The position numbers were made by a program, and so were the translations under genes. From positions 1-63,398 of the forward strand of contig CAMDJM010000022.1 in assembly GCA_945900785.1 (NCBI GenBank): DNA of 63,398 nucleotides, read 5' to 3'. Shown piece by piece: positions 44,957-53,448 of the stretch. Numbering within the stretch: position 1 is the stretch's first letter; each line of letters begins with the position of its first letter. Under the pieces are notes generated by a model that saw only the letters and a list, made by a program, of their open reading frames with translations, had not been told where the DNA came from and did not search any database. The stretch is from Akkermansia muciniphila (GTDB taxonomy: Bacteria > Verrucomicrobiota > Verrucomicrobiia > Verrucomicrobiales > V1-33).

Positions 44957-46480
44957 TTAGAGATGGAGTAATTCCTTTCCAGGAAGCAATCTCCGGTAAA
45001 TTTCCCCCATACGGGAGGCAAATTCAGAAAGGGGTGTCGCCAACGGCAGCATCGTAGTCAAGAATGGGATTAACACCTCAAGCTCCAGTAATTTTTCAGC
45101 CATTCCCTGGGCATCCAAAGGTAAAAGAATTCCATTTTGACCTGGTTTAAGGACCATCTCTGAACCCCAATGATCTGAAAGAGCCATCGGTAAACCAAGC
45201 GCACATGCTTCAGCTTCGACCGCAGCGAAAGATTCATAATACGAGGGAAATACAAACGCGTCGGCCGCAGCCATCGCTGAAGACAACGATTCGACCCAGC
45301 CAGTAATGATAAGCCACGATTTCCAGTGTTTCGAGGTATCATCCAATATCGTTTTGAGCCTGGCAATGCCGGCAGGATTGCCTCCCAGCAGAAGAACACG
45401 GAAATGGTGTTTACCGTCATTCCAAAGCTTGTCCATGGCTGCTGCCAGATTCAAAAATCCCTTCCGCTGGTAATCTCCCTGGGAAGCAAAAGCCAAAACG
45501 AACCATTCCGGTGAAATTCCAAGTTGAAGGCGCATCGGCATCCTGCTTGCAGCGCGGCGCACAAGGTTGAACTCCAAATCATCATAGCAGGATGGCATGA
45601 CTTCAATGCACGCAGAATGCCCAGCCAATTCTCCGAGAGCGGTGGCAACGCTGTTTCCAACGGTGAGAAGGATGCGGGGCCGTCCCAATCTGTAAAAGAC
45701 ATACTCATTGACGGAGGCAACCAGACCTATCAACAAGCGGGGGACCGTTGCAAGACTAAGAAAATGTTTCCAAATCACCACGCAGAACGGGGCATTCAAA
45801 AAGTGGACGGTCGTAATATCGGCTTTCCAAAATCCGGGAGTGCTGGCGTGCACAAGGCTGGCCGGGCGGTCTCCTTTGCAAAGAAACCATAAAAATTGGC
45901 GGCTGGCTATCTGGAACGGAAAATACAGCACCGCCAGCTTCAAAGGCCACCCCTGGGAAATGCCTGAAACTTTGGCCTGGGAAGCATCCAGCGACGTTTT
46001 CTGGCACCAAAGCTTCAACCGCCAACCATGACCGGCGACAAACTCGTCTGCACTGGAGACCAGTGCCTTCATCGCCGGGCTTTGCCTTATTACATTAGGA
46101 TCGATCCAAAGCAAAGTTTTCTTTCTTATACTTTTACAGCGCTCAATAAACTCCGGCAAAATGCCGGGCAGCTGGGCAGCGGCTGAATACCGGAACACAT
46201 CAGGTCCCTGCCACTCCTCGAACAAATCAGCGTTTGGCCCAAGAAGCAACCCATCGGCGTAATGGAATATACTAGCCCTCAAGGCAGGGGGCAGTGTTTT
46301 ATCCAGAACAACAATCAGGGCACTGTCCGGATTTTTGATGCGGCGGAATATCAGTTCCAGCAGCCATTCGAACCATCCGGCCGGATTTTGGATCAGGTAT
46401 TCAGGATCCGGTTTCGATTTGCCAAAAGCCACAGGAGAATTCCGCAGGGATTGATTATGAATGACCTGGTTTTCTGACAA
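44957..46480 (-). CDS. Long GT4-type glycosyltransferase
   Basis: 507 residues, about 100 longer than the other GT4 enzymes here. The C-terminal half is standard: SPEWFVLAFASQGDYQRKG, HFRVLLLGGNPAGIARL and FPSYYESFAAVEAEACALGLPMAL with the E-x7-E motif. The N-terminal 200 residues are unusual, with hydrophobic stretches (LKLAVLYFPFQIASRQFLWFL and LSLATVPRLLIGLVASV) that may sit on the membrane. Its first 26 bp overlap the end of the upstream methyltransferase gene, so translation is coupled. Confidence 0.8.
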   Translation of the reverse strand: MSENQVIHNQSLRNSPVAFGKSKPDPEYLIQNPAGWFEWLLELIFRRIKNPDSALIVVLDKTLPPALRASIFHYADGLLLGPNADLFEEWQGPDVFRYSAAAQLPGILPEFIERCKSIRKKTLLWIDPNVIRQSPAMKALVSSADEFVAGHGWRLKLWCQKTSLDASQAKVSGISQGWPLKLAVLYFPFQIASRQFLWFLCKGDRPASLVHASTPGFWKADITTVHFLNAPFCVVIWKHFLSLATVPRLLIGLVASVNEYVFYRLGRPRILLTVGNSVATALGELAGHSACIEVMPSCYDDLEFNLVRRAASRMPMRLQLGISPEWFVLAFASQGDYQRKGFLNLAAAMDKLWNDGKHHFRVLLLGGNPAGIARLKTILDDTSKHWKSWLIITGWVESLSSAMAAADAFVFPSYYESFAAVEAEACALGLPMALSDHWGSEMVLKPGQNGILLPLDAQGMAEKLLELEVLIPFLTTMLPLATPLSEFASRMGEIYRRLLPGKELLHL

Positions 46481-47195
46481 TCAGGAACATCCGTCCTGAA
46501 AAGAGCGAGGGGAGCACGCGCCCTAGAAACCCGAAAGGCTTCGACAAAAGACCGAATGTTTTATGGAGAAAAGGAATTCTATAAACCACCGGAAGCCATG
46601 CCAGGGAAAACTTTTCCCCAATAAGTTTTTCCACGTTAAATCCGCTCTCCCGTGCCATTCTTTGGAACGTGGCAGCCGAATAAAACCTGATGTGGGCATC
46701 CCGCCATGGTTCCCGCCGGGAAGTATCCGGACTTCCCCCCGGACTGTAAAAGCCAGTCAGGAAAAACTCTACCCGGTTTTCCCACCGTCCTGCGTTTGGA
46801 ACAGAAATGACCGCCGGTGCGCCAGGCTTCAAGCAGCGCAACATTTCAGCCAGAGCAACACCCGGTTCCATCAAGTGCTCAAGCACCTCCAGACAAATGG
46901 CGACATCCATGGAATTATCCCGCAGATTGGTCTTTCCTGCTTCATCCATCATCTCTACGTGGATTCCCGCATGGACCGCCTGCTCTACAGCAGATTTTGA
47001 AATATCAAAACCATGGTAATCTACTTGTTTGTCCTGGAGAAATTTCCCGTATCTGAGGGCTGGTCCGCAGCCATAGTCCAGGCATTTCCCGCCCGGCTTC
47101 AAAAACTCCGAAAATAAGAACTGCTCATCGGAGCTGATCATGCCCAAGTTCCATTTCGTAACAGATCTATCCCAGTAATTTTCGTAATAACTCAT
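46455..47195 (-). CDS. Class I SAM-dependent methyltransferase
   Basis: 246 residues from the ATG at 47195 (MSYYENYWDRSVTKW). The core is clear: motif I KCLDYGCGPALRYGKFL, YHGFDISKSAVEQAV, MDVAICLEVLEHLMEPG, MLRCLKPGAPAVISVPN. The C-terminal FLIVRKPGHS ends in the overlap with the next gene. The frame continues to 47243 without family-like sequence. Members in polysaccharide clusters act on sugars or on lipid-linked intermediates; which one applies here is unknown. Confidence 0.82.
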   Translation of the reverse strand: MSYYENYWDRSVTKWNLGMISSDEQFLFSEFLKPGGKCLDYGCGPALRYGKFLQDKQVDYHGFDISKSAVEQAVHAGIHVEMMDEAGKTNLRDNSMDVAICLEVLEHLMEPGVALAEMLRCLKPGAPAVISVPNAGRWENRVEFFLTGFYSPGGSPDTSRREPWRDAHIRFYSAATFQRMARESGFNVEKLIGEKFSLAWLPVVYRIPFLHKTFGLLSKPFGFLGRVLPSLFSGRMFLIVRKPGHS

Positions 47196-47282
47196 GTTTA
47201 ATTTGGTTGAAATTTTAAAAAAGCTGCAGTTTTTTTCCCGCAACCTTCAGGCTGCGGATTCCGTCAGGCTTTCAGGGCAGAT

Positions 47283-48773
47283 TCAGCGGGCAGTGGCGGG
47301 CACAATGACTGGTTCCACCTTCTCTTCGAGGAGCAGTGCCTCATTCTCCTTGCAAAGGACGGCGAATGAACCGAAAGCCGTCCAGATGGCAAAGTTCAGG
47401 GGAACGGTAGTGAAAATATTCCCTGTTGTTATACTGATCACGCTCACCGTAAATCCGCAGGCTAAAAACATGGATGCCTCCCAACGGCGGGCAGGGCTCT
47501 GTATTCTCAGCAAATATGAGTGGGTTTTAAAAAGAAAAAAAGCACCGATTCCTACAGTAAGCAATAGTCCAACCACACCCGTTTCAAGCACAATCGAAGT
47601 AATAATGTCGTGGTGGAAATCTGCATCATTTTGCCCGACAATCCGGCCCTCTTCGCCTTTCTCGAACAGCCTCCCAAAAGGGGAATAGGTCGAGGGCTTT
47701 CCCAACAGGATCCAACCTTTTAGACGGTCACTGAAAGTGCTTACATTCAACACTTCTCTCCCCCAGTCTGTGTTCACGGCAATGGCCTGGTTGATTTTAT
47801 TCAGGCCAACATACAACAGTTTTTCCGCAAAAATGATCCCGGAAAACAGGAGCGATCCGACTGTCACGTAATAGCCAAGGGTCCGTATCCTTCCGTTGAA
47901 GCACCAAGCACCAAAAAATATTATTGGGATGATGAGGGTACAGCCCCGGGCCTTGTATACAAATATACCCATGAGGTAAACCAGCGTTACCAATAAAAAG
48001 AGCAGGTTTATCTTTCCTCCTTTTAAGGTAAAATAGAGAGAAAGGGCTCCATAAATTCCCACACAGGAATATCCGGTGGCCGAACCAAAGAATCCAAAAG
48101 GCCTGGGCTTTTCATATCCAAATAACTGAGCAAAGTGGACAGGGGAAAGCCCTGTCCGGGCATATCCGTATTCGAGAGGAGAAAACCCATTGTAATATTG
48201 TTGAATTCCCCAGGCAATGGATGGCAAAGCCATCCAAAGCTGGACTTTCATCATCTGGCGGGCTTCCTGGGCATCATTGATCAGGACCCCCATCAACGGG
48301 ATAAAAGTCATGTAGAGTCCTATATTCAAAGCGGCTTGTGCTCTGGTGGCGATGCCGCCGGTAGTCGTGCCTGCAATTGCAACACAAATGACACCAATCA
48401 GCAGGGTCGCAAGGACCCAGTTTTTCGAAAGACTATAGCGGCCGAATACCACTCCGGCGAGGTAACCTGCATTGAGCATGAGAATCGAAATGATAGGCCC
48501 CAGGAGCACTTCATAAACTGTCGAGTAGGAAACCGCTCCGTAATAAACAGCGAGGCGTTTTATTTCATCCGTGTATAAAATCTGGGGAATAATAAAAATC
48601 AGACCGCGTTTGGGATTCACCAGAGCAATGAAAGCTATGGTGATAGTAAGCAATTTACTGAGCCCGGAAATGGCACCGGTGGGATTGGTCATGACCCAGA
48701 AGGCGATGATCAGGGAAGCCGGAACTGCGATCAGGATCCCCAAGGCCCGGGAAATATTGGAACCGCTGATCAT
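47283..48773 (-). CDS. O-antigen polymerase/ligase-like membrane protein (Wzy/WaaL type)
   Basis: 496 residues with about 10-12 hydrophobic segments. A large periplasmic loop before the last helices contains GRIVGQNDADFHHDIITSIVLE, an arrangement typical of O-antigen polymerases and ligases, with a charged His-containing loop followed by ETGVVGLLLTVGIG. It would join lipid-linked repeat units in the periplasm (Wzy) or attach the chain to lipid A (WaaL). With a Wzx-like flippase next door, Wzy is preferred. Composition is among the most AT-rich of the operon. Confidence 0.8.
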   Translation of the reverse strand: MISGSNISRALGILIAVPASLIIAFWVMTNPTGAISGLSKLLTITIAFIALVNPKRGLIFIIPQILYTDEIKRLAVYYGAVSYSTVYEVLLGPIISILMLNAGYLAGVVFGRYSLSKNWVLATLLIGVICVAIAGTTTGGIATRAQAALNIGLYMTFIPLMGVLINDAQEARQMMKVQLWMALPSIAWGIQQYYNGFSPLEYGYARTGLSPVHFAQLFGYEKPRPFGFFGSATGYSCVGIYGALSLYFTLKGGKINLLFLLVTLVYLMGIFVYKARGCTLIIPIIFFGAWCFNGRIRTLGYYVTVGSLLFSGIIFAEKLLYVGLNKINQAIAVNTDWGREVLNVSTFSDRLKGWILLGKPSTYSPFGRLFEKGEEGRIVGQNDADFHHDIITSIVLETGVVGLLLTVGIGAFFLFKTHSYLLRIQSPARRWEASMFLACGFTVSVISITTGNIFTTVPLNFAIWTAFGSFAVLCKENEALLLEEKVEPVIVPATAR

Positions 48774-48863
48774 ATGGACAAATGTCTCCTGAACTGAATT
48801 AAGCTGGCCCGGGAAAAACCCCTTTTTGGAAGTGCAACTTTCATGAGGTGCTTTGTCTCCATG

Positions 48864-50186
48864 TCACGCAAATCCGGGAGTTCCCGTGACATGCGGGATG
48901 CGGGGCCACTTAAGAAAAACCCCCAGCACTCCCAGAGCCCAAGTCACCAGCCCGGCCGCAGCCAGGCCCGGTAAACCAAAGTGTTGGGCGCTATAATACA
49001 TCAACAAGGGCATCAATACTATTTGGCCAAGGCCGATGATGCTGAACGGCTCCAGCAAAAAGGCGCGGGGCCATAAAACCAGAGCCCCCATGATGTTCTG
49101 CAGGGACAATCCGGCAAAAACCAGCAGGGAAACCCGCCAATCCGGAAGCCGTTGGGCGAAACGGGGATACGTTGAAAGGATGGCCACAGCCAGAACACTT
49201 GCGGCAACGCCGGCTGCAATAGCGACCAAGGTCATCCCAAAACGCTTGCGGAAAAACTTTCCCGCGCCATGGACATCCGAGCGGGCGGCAAGGGCCGTCA
49301 GTTGCGGCAGGGCCGTGTGAAGCAGGATACTGGAGAAGCCAATGGCCGAGGTTCCAATGGAAGTCACAAATCCTATCAAGGCGAGCGAGGAAGCCCCGAG
49401 ACAATGAAGTCCTATGACCGCCTGCATGTTCCCGGATAAATAAACCGGCAATGAAACGCAGGAAACCCGCGAGAGCAGTTTTTTGATGGACCGGGTGTGT
49501 TCAGCCACCTTAGTCTGATCACCACGACGGCGCAGCGCATAGAGGGACCGGTGTTGCCTCCATAAAAGAAATTCCCCGACAGACAGCGACACGCCCACCG
49601 CGACTCCAAAGCTGAATAAACCAAAGCCAGCAGCCAGCATGAGCCAATTTCCCACGATCAAAATCGTTCCAGAGATCAGCCTGAGTTTGAAAAAGAACGG
49701 GACCTGTCCTGAGCCATAGAGAATGGACAGGCGGCCTTCCGTGCTCAAGCCGCAGGCAGATCCTCCAACCAGGAGTAGCCAGGCCACAATGGATGCCGGG
49801 TCTCCATGATCCTGAACGTATAAGAAAACCGCCCCTCCGGTGCCGGCCAGGAGCAGCATCAGCAGGGCTGCCTGGAGCATCCATCGATTTACGGCGACGA
49901 CGAAGGACCGGTGGATTTCGGTTTGTCCTTCAGGCAGGGAATGAGTGGTCAGTTGGCCTATGGCGGTAGCGGCTCCCAATTCGAAGACGATCCGGACGGC
50001 GAGCAGCCCCATAAAAAGATAATAAATTCCCTGCTGCTCCACCGTCATGCAAAGAACGAGAAGGAGCGAGTTGATAGGCGAGGAAAGAACCTGAAGGCAC
50101 CTGATCGCCACCGCCATCCGGGTGGACGGGTCTGACCTGATCAAGCGGCCAAACGCGGCTGCCGGTCTTACTAGTTTTTTCCACAT
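48864..50186 (-). CDS. Wzx-type polysaccharide flippase (MATE/MOP superfamily)
   Basis: 440 residues, about 12 hydrophobic segments and no long soluble domain, as in Wzx/RfbX proteins. It has an N-terminal basic amphipathic part, then VLSSPINSLLLVLCMTVEQQ and repeated glycine-rich membrane helices. It would move undecaprenyl-linked repeat units across the inner membrane. It is flanked by the Wzy-like gene and the aminotransferase gene, supporting a Wzx/Wzy-dependent assembly route. No Wzz or ABC exporter gene was seen in this window. Confidence 0.82.
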   Translation of the reverse strand: MWKKLVRPAAAFGRLIRSDPSTRMAVAIRCLQVLSSPINSLLLVLCMTVEQQGIYYLFMGLLAVRIVFELGAATAIGQLTTHSLPEGQTEIHRSFVVAVNRWMLQAALLMLLLAGTGGAVFLYVQDHGDPASIVAWLLLVGGSACGLSTEGRLSILYGSGQVPFFFKLRLISGTILIVGNWLMLAAGFGLFSFGVAVGVSLSVGEFLLWRQHRSLYALRRRGDQTKVAEHTRSIKKLLSRVSCVSLPVYLSGNMQAVIGLHCLGASSLALIGFVTSIGTSAIGFSSILLHTALPQLTALAARSDVHGAGKFFRKRFGMTLVAIAAGVAASVLAVAILSTYPRFAQRLPDWRVSLLVFAGLSLQNIMGALVLWPRAFLLEPFSIIGLGQIVLMPLLMYYSAQHFGLPGLAAAGLVTWALGVLGVFLKWPRIPHVTGTPGFA

Positions 50187-50216
50187 GTTTTACTGACCGT
50201 GATTCCATTCACTTTT

Positions 50217-51431
50217 TTAAAGTAAAAGTTCTGAATCCTTGACCGCTGAAATCACCTTCGTCTGCTGGGGCTGATTCATTTCCGGATAGACCGGGAGACT
50301 GAGAACTTCGCTGGCGAGGCGGTGGGCCACCGTGAGTTCTGCGCGGGGAGGGAGGGAATGATAGCAGGGCTGCTGGTCGACACTAAGAGGGTAGTAGATT
50401 TCACAGCCGATGCCGGAGGACTGAAGGTGGGCTTTGAGGGCGTCGCGGCGGCCTGCGCCGGGGACGCGGAGGGTGTATTGATTCCAGATGTGGCCGTTGT
50501 GGGGATAGGCGACGGGAAGGATGAGGGCTGGGAAGCTCTGGGATTTGAAATTTGAGATTCCGGCGGATTGGCGGTCTTCCTGCCGGGGGAGGCACTTGCA
50601 ATCGCGTGGGTCAGCTATCAGGACGGCAGGAAGTTCGGATAAGGCAGTGGTGTAGCGGGCGGCGTTGGCCAGGCGGGCAGCGGTGTAGGCGGCGTAATGC
50701 TGGAGTTTGACCCGGAGGAAGGCCGCCTGGAGGGTGTCGAGGCGGAAGTTTCCTCCAACAGCTTGGTGGTAGTATTTCGGCTCCATGCCGTGGACCCGGA
50801 GGATGCGGGCCCGTTCAGCCAGGGCTGGATCGTATGTGGAGAGGAGACCGGCGTCCCCAAGCGCTCCAAGGTTTTTACTGGGGAAAAAGCTGTAACAGCC
50901 GAAATGGCCGATGCTGCCGGCAGGTTTGCCTTTGTAGGTGGCCCCAAAGGCTTGGGCGGCATCTTCGATGACGAATAGATTGTGCTGGCCGGCGAGGGCC
51001 ATGATGGCGTCCATGTCAGCCATTTGACCAAAGAGGTGGACGGGAATGATCGCTTTCGTTTTCGCCGTAATGAGGGTGGCGGCGTGAACAGGATCGAGGT
51101 TGAAGCAGATGGGGCAGACATCGCAGAAGACGGGGGTGGCTCCCACGCGGGTGACGCAGCCGGCCGTAGCAAAGAAGGTAAAAGCAGGGACGAGAACCTC
51201 ATCTCCGGGGCCAACCTCCAAGGCCATGAGGGCGAGCAGGATGGCATCTGTGCCGGAAGAGACGCCCAGGTTGTGCGGGACGCCTGTGTGCGTGGCACAT
51301 TCCTGCTCGAAGGCGGCGACGTCCGGGCCCATGATGAACTGACCGCTGGAAAGGACACGATGGAAGGCGGCCTCGAGTTCGCTGGCGAGCGGGTGGTTCT
51401 GGGCATTCACGTCCAGCAGGGGAACAGGCAT
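50217..51431 (-). CDS. DegT/DnrJ/EryC1/StrS sugar aminotransferase with an unusual insert
   Basis: 404 residues. A PLP-dependent transaminase of nucleotide-linked keto-sugars: VSSGTDAILLALMAL, IIPVHLFGQMADMDAI, FVIEDAAQAFGA, and SFFPSKNLGALGD with the PLP lysine at about 186, then GGNFRLDTLQAAFLRVKL. Residues about 276-303 (nucleotides about 50,523-50,606) are an extra Cys/Arg/Gln-rich stretch ending AGISNFKSQSF. This is not expected in the family, sits in a surface loop before HIWNQYTLRV, and is encoded by a low-complexity gatttgaaatttgagatt tract. The start is the ATG at 51431, 4 bp after glf. Confidence 0.87.
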   Translation of the reverse strand: MPVPLLDVNAQNHPLASELEAAFHRVLSSGQFIMGPDVAAFEQECATHTGVPHNLGVSSGTDAILLALMALEVGPGDEVLVPAFTFFATAGCVTRVGATPVFCDVCPICFNLDPVHAATLITAKTKAIIPVHLFGQMADMDAIMALAGQHNLFVIEDAAQAFGATYKGKPAGSIGHFGCYSFFPSKNLGALGDAGLLSTYDPALAERARILRVHGMEPKYYHQAVGGNFRLDTLQAAFLRVKLQHYAAYTAARLANAARYTTALSELPAVLIADPRDCKCLPRQEDRQSAGISNFKSQSFPALILPVAYPHNGHIWNQYTLRVPGAGRRDALKAHLQSSGIGCEIYYPLSVDQQPCYHSLPPRAELTVAHRLASEVLSLPVYPEMNQPQQTKVISAVKDSELLL

Positions 51432-51435
51432 AGCG

Positions 51436-52629
51436 TTATGGGGGACCGGCGGGAGCACCGAATGGGCCGGTGGGGGAGAGCAGGCGCTCCGCTTCCTTCA
51501 AAGCGATGGCAACAACCTGGTCCATGTTGTAGTAGTGGTAGGTGGCGAGACGGCCGATGAAGCTGGTATGAGGCTCGGAGGCAGCGGCCAAGCGGTATTT
51601 TTCGTATTGGAGCCGGGTATCGGGCGCGGGGATGGGGTAGTAGGGTTCGTGTGTATCGTCGGCTGGAAGAGGATATTCGCGGACGATGTTGGTGTGTGGG
51701 GTGTCCTGACGGGTGATGTGCTTGATTTCGACGATGCGGGTGTAGGCTTCGTCATTGGGGTAGTTGACCTGGAGAGCGGGTTGCCAATGGCCGGGGCTCC
51801 CACTGATGGGTTGCCGGCCTGCGGCAGCGAGTTGATCGGCGCTGAAGGATTCCACCTGGAAATCGAGGCTCCGGTAGGGGAGGTGGCCGTGGGAGAAGTC
51901 AAAGTAGGCATCAATGGGCCCGGTGTAGATGGTGTGGCGCGGGTTGTAGTGCCGCCGGGCGGTGAGGAAGTCGGTGTTCAGATTGATTTCCAGACCAGGT
52001 GAGGCGGCGACCATGCGCTCAAAGAGGCGGGTGAAGCCTTCGCTGGGGATGGCTTGAAATTCTTCCCTCAGGTAGTGATCATCCCGGGTGGTGCGGACGG
52101 GAATGCGGGCGCAGACGGAGGGGTCGAGGTCGCGGGGGTGGCGGTCCCATTGTTTGAGGGTATAGCCTTTGAAGAATAGTTCGTAGAAGGTGGGGCCGGC
52201 GTTGGCGAGGATGACTTCTTCACTGTTGGCCGGGTGGGGATTGGGAGCCCGTTCCTGCTCGAGCCAAGTGGCGAATTCCGCTTCGGTGGCGGGTTTGCCG
52301 ATGAGTTGTTCGTAGGTGGCGAGGTTGACCGGGAAGGACCAATATTGCCCGTGGGTGTGGGATTTGACACGATATTCGGCAGGGGTCCAGTCCGTGAAGC
52401 GGCTCAGGTAATCACGGACGGCACGGGAATTCGTGCGGAAGTAGTGGGGGCCGTAGCAGTGATAGAGCACACCGTTTCCGTCCGGGGCATCATAGGCATT
52501 TCCGCCGAGATGATCGCGCCGCTCCAGCACGACGCATTTCAGGCCGGCTTCACTGAGCCGTTGCGCCATGACAAGCCCGGAGAATCCTGCGCCAGCGATC
52601 AGAACGTCAATGGCAGTGGCGGCAGGCAT
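51436..52629 (-). CDS. glf: UDP-galactopyranose mutase
   Basis: 397 residues. This flavoenzyme converts UDP-galactopyranose to UDP-galactofuranose, the donor for Galf in surface glycans. Seen are the N-terminal FAD motif VLIAGAGFSGLVMAQRL, RRDHLGGNAYDA, HCYGPHYFRTN, the GLF block LKQWDRHPRDLDPSV with RIPVRTTRDDHY, and the C-terminal FIGRLATYHYYNMDQVVAIAL. It is the first enzyme gene after the leader region carrying the ops-like site, so it marks the beginning of the structural part of the operon. Confidence 0.93.
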   Translation of the reverse strand: MPAATAIDVLIAGAGFSGLVMAQRLSEAGLKCVVLERRDHLGGNAYDAPDGNGVLYHCYGPHYFRTNSRAVRDYLSRFTDWTPAEYRVKSHTHGQYWSFPVNLATYEQLIGKPATEAEFATWLEQERAPNPHPANSEEVILANAGPTFYELFFKGYTLKQWDRHPRDLDPSVCARIPVRTTRDDHYLREEFQAIPSEGFTRLFERMVAASPGLEINLNTDFLTARRHYNPRHTIYTGPIDAYFDFSHGHLPYRSLDFQVESFSADQLAAAGRQPISGSPGHWQPALQVNYPNDEAYTRIVEIKHITRQDTPHTNIVREYPLPADDTHEPYYPIPAPDTRLQYEKYRLAAASEPHTSFIGRLATYHYYNMDQVVAIALKEAERLLSPTGPFGAPAGPP

Positions 52630-52674
52630 GAATCCGGGGCGGTAAGCACGGGTAGTGCCCCGATGGGTTGTGTG

Positions 52675-52692
52675 CTCCGGCTTTTGCCGGAG
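52675..52692 (-). promoter_or_regulatory. Leader hairpin upstream of glf
   Basis: A perfect 7-bp stem (CTCCGGC / GCCGGAG) with a 4-base AAAA loop on the transcribed strand, 46 bp before glf and about 53 bp after the ops-like element. No T-run follows, so it is not a standard terminator. It could be a pause or an antitermination target. Confidence 0.5.
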
Positions 52693-52744
52693 TTTCGACG
52701 GATGACGCGGTCACCAGCGTGGGCTCTTTTCCTTTTTTTCCGGA

Positions 52745-52756
52745 CACGCTGCCGCC
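52745..52756 (-). promoter_or_regulatory. ops/JUMPstart-like element
   Basis: The minus strand reads GGCGGCAGCGTG, matching the RfaH recruitment sequence ops (GGCGGTAGCGTG) at 11 of 12 positions. With flanking bases, CCAAGGGCGGCAGCGTG fits the JUMPstart core with two differences. It lies between the NusG-paralogue gene and glf, in the correct orientation. The one difference falls at the T that RfaH reads, so a specialised NusG with altered specificity may use it. Confidence 0.55.
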
Positions 52757-52869
52757 CTTGGTCGATTGGCCAGTGTTTCGGGCAATACCATGAGATTGAA
52801 GGGCAAGTGGGGGGCAAGGTCGCTTGCGGTGGCACGGGGCCGACCGGAGCTATGGAGGGAGCGCGGCGC

Positions 52870-53448
52870 TCAGGCCGGGCGGGGGAGTGCTTCGTGGCGT
52901 GGGTCGCGCCCGGTGAGCAGGGAGATGAGGGGAACCTCTATCTCCTGAAGTCCACCGATAAATTCCAACAGAATCCTCACGCGGTCCCGCCCGGGAATGA
53001 TCCGGGTGACGGTGGCGCTGAGACCGCGCATGGGGCCTTCGACAATATCGACGCTTTCCCCGGGCTGGATGGTGGTGGCGACGGTGAGGGTTTCTTTTTC
53101 GTCAAACTCGGCGCGCAGATCCGCGATGAGGGCATCTGCGACGGCTCCGGCATCGTGCATGAAGCTGAGGGCAGAGGAGACAAAAGGAGTGGAAATAACA
53201 TGACGCAGGGATTCCCGGACGGAGTAGCGGCAAAATAAATACCCGGGAAACATGGCCTCGGTGAACCAGATGCGGCCCCGGGTGGTTTTTTTCTGGTGAC
53301 GCACGCGGGGGGAAAAGGCCTCGAAGCCAGCGGCGCGGAGATGCTGCGCCGCGAGGTGCTCGCCTTTGGGCCGCGACCGGATGACACGCCAGCGCAGGTC
53401 ATCCGGCGTGGTGGAAGGGGTTGGATCGTTCTGAGGTTCCATGTTCAT
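52870..53448 (-). CDS. NusG-family specialised transcription antiterminator (RfaH/UpxY/LoaP type)
   Basis: 192 residues. The N-terminal NGN domain (LRWRVIRSRPKGEHLAAQHL, GFEAFSPRVRHQKK, FTEAMFPGYLFCRY) is followed by a C-terminal KOW domain (PGESVDIVEGPMRGLSATVTRI). It is divergent from housekeeping NusG. Paralogues placed at the head of long polysaccharide operons bind elongating RNA polymerase and suppress pausing and Rho termination across the operon. Its ATG directly follows the TAA of the regulator gene, so the two are translationally linked. The ops-like element 114 bp downstream is the natural candidate target. Confidence 0.88.
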   Translation of the reverse strand: MNMEPQNDPTPSTTPDDLRWRVIRSRPKGEHLAAQHLRAAGFEAFSPRVRHQKKTTRGRIWFTEAMFPGYLFCRYSVRESLRHVISTPFVSSALSFMHDAGAVADALIADLRAEFDEKETLTVATTIQPGESVDIVEGPMRGLSATVTRIIPGRDRVRILLEFIGGLQEIEVPLISLLTGRDPRHEALPRPA

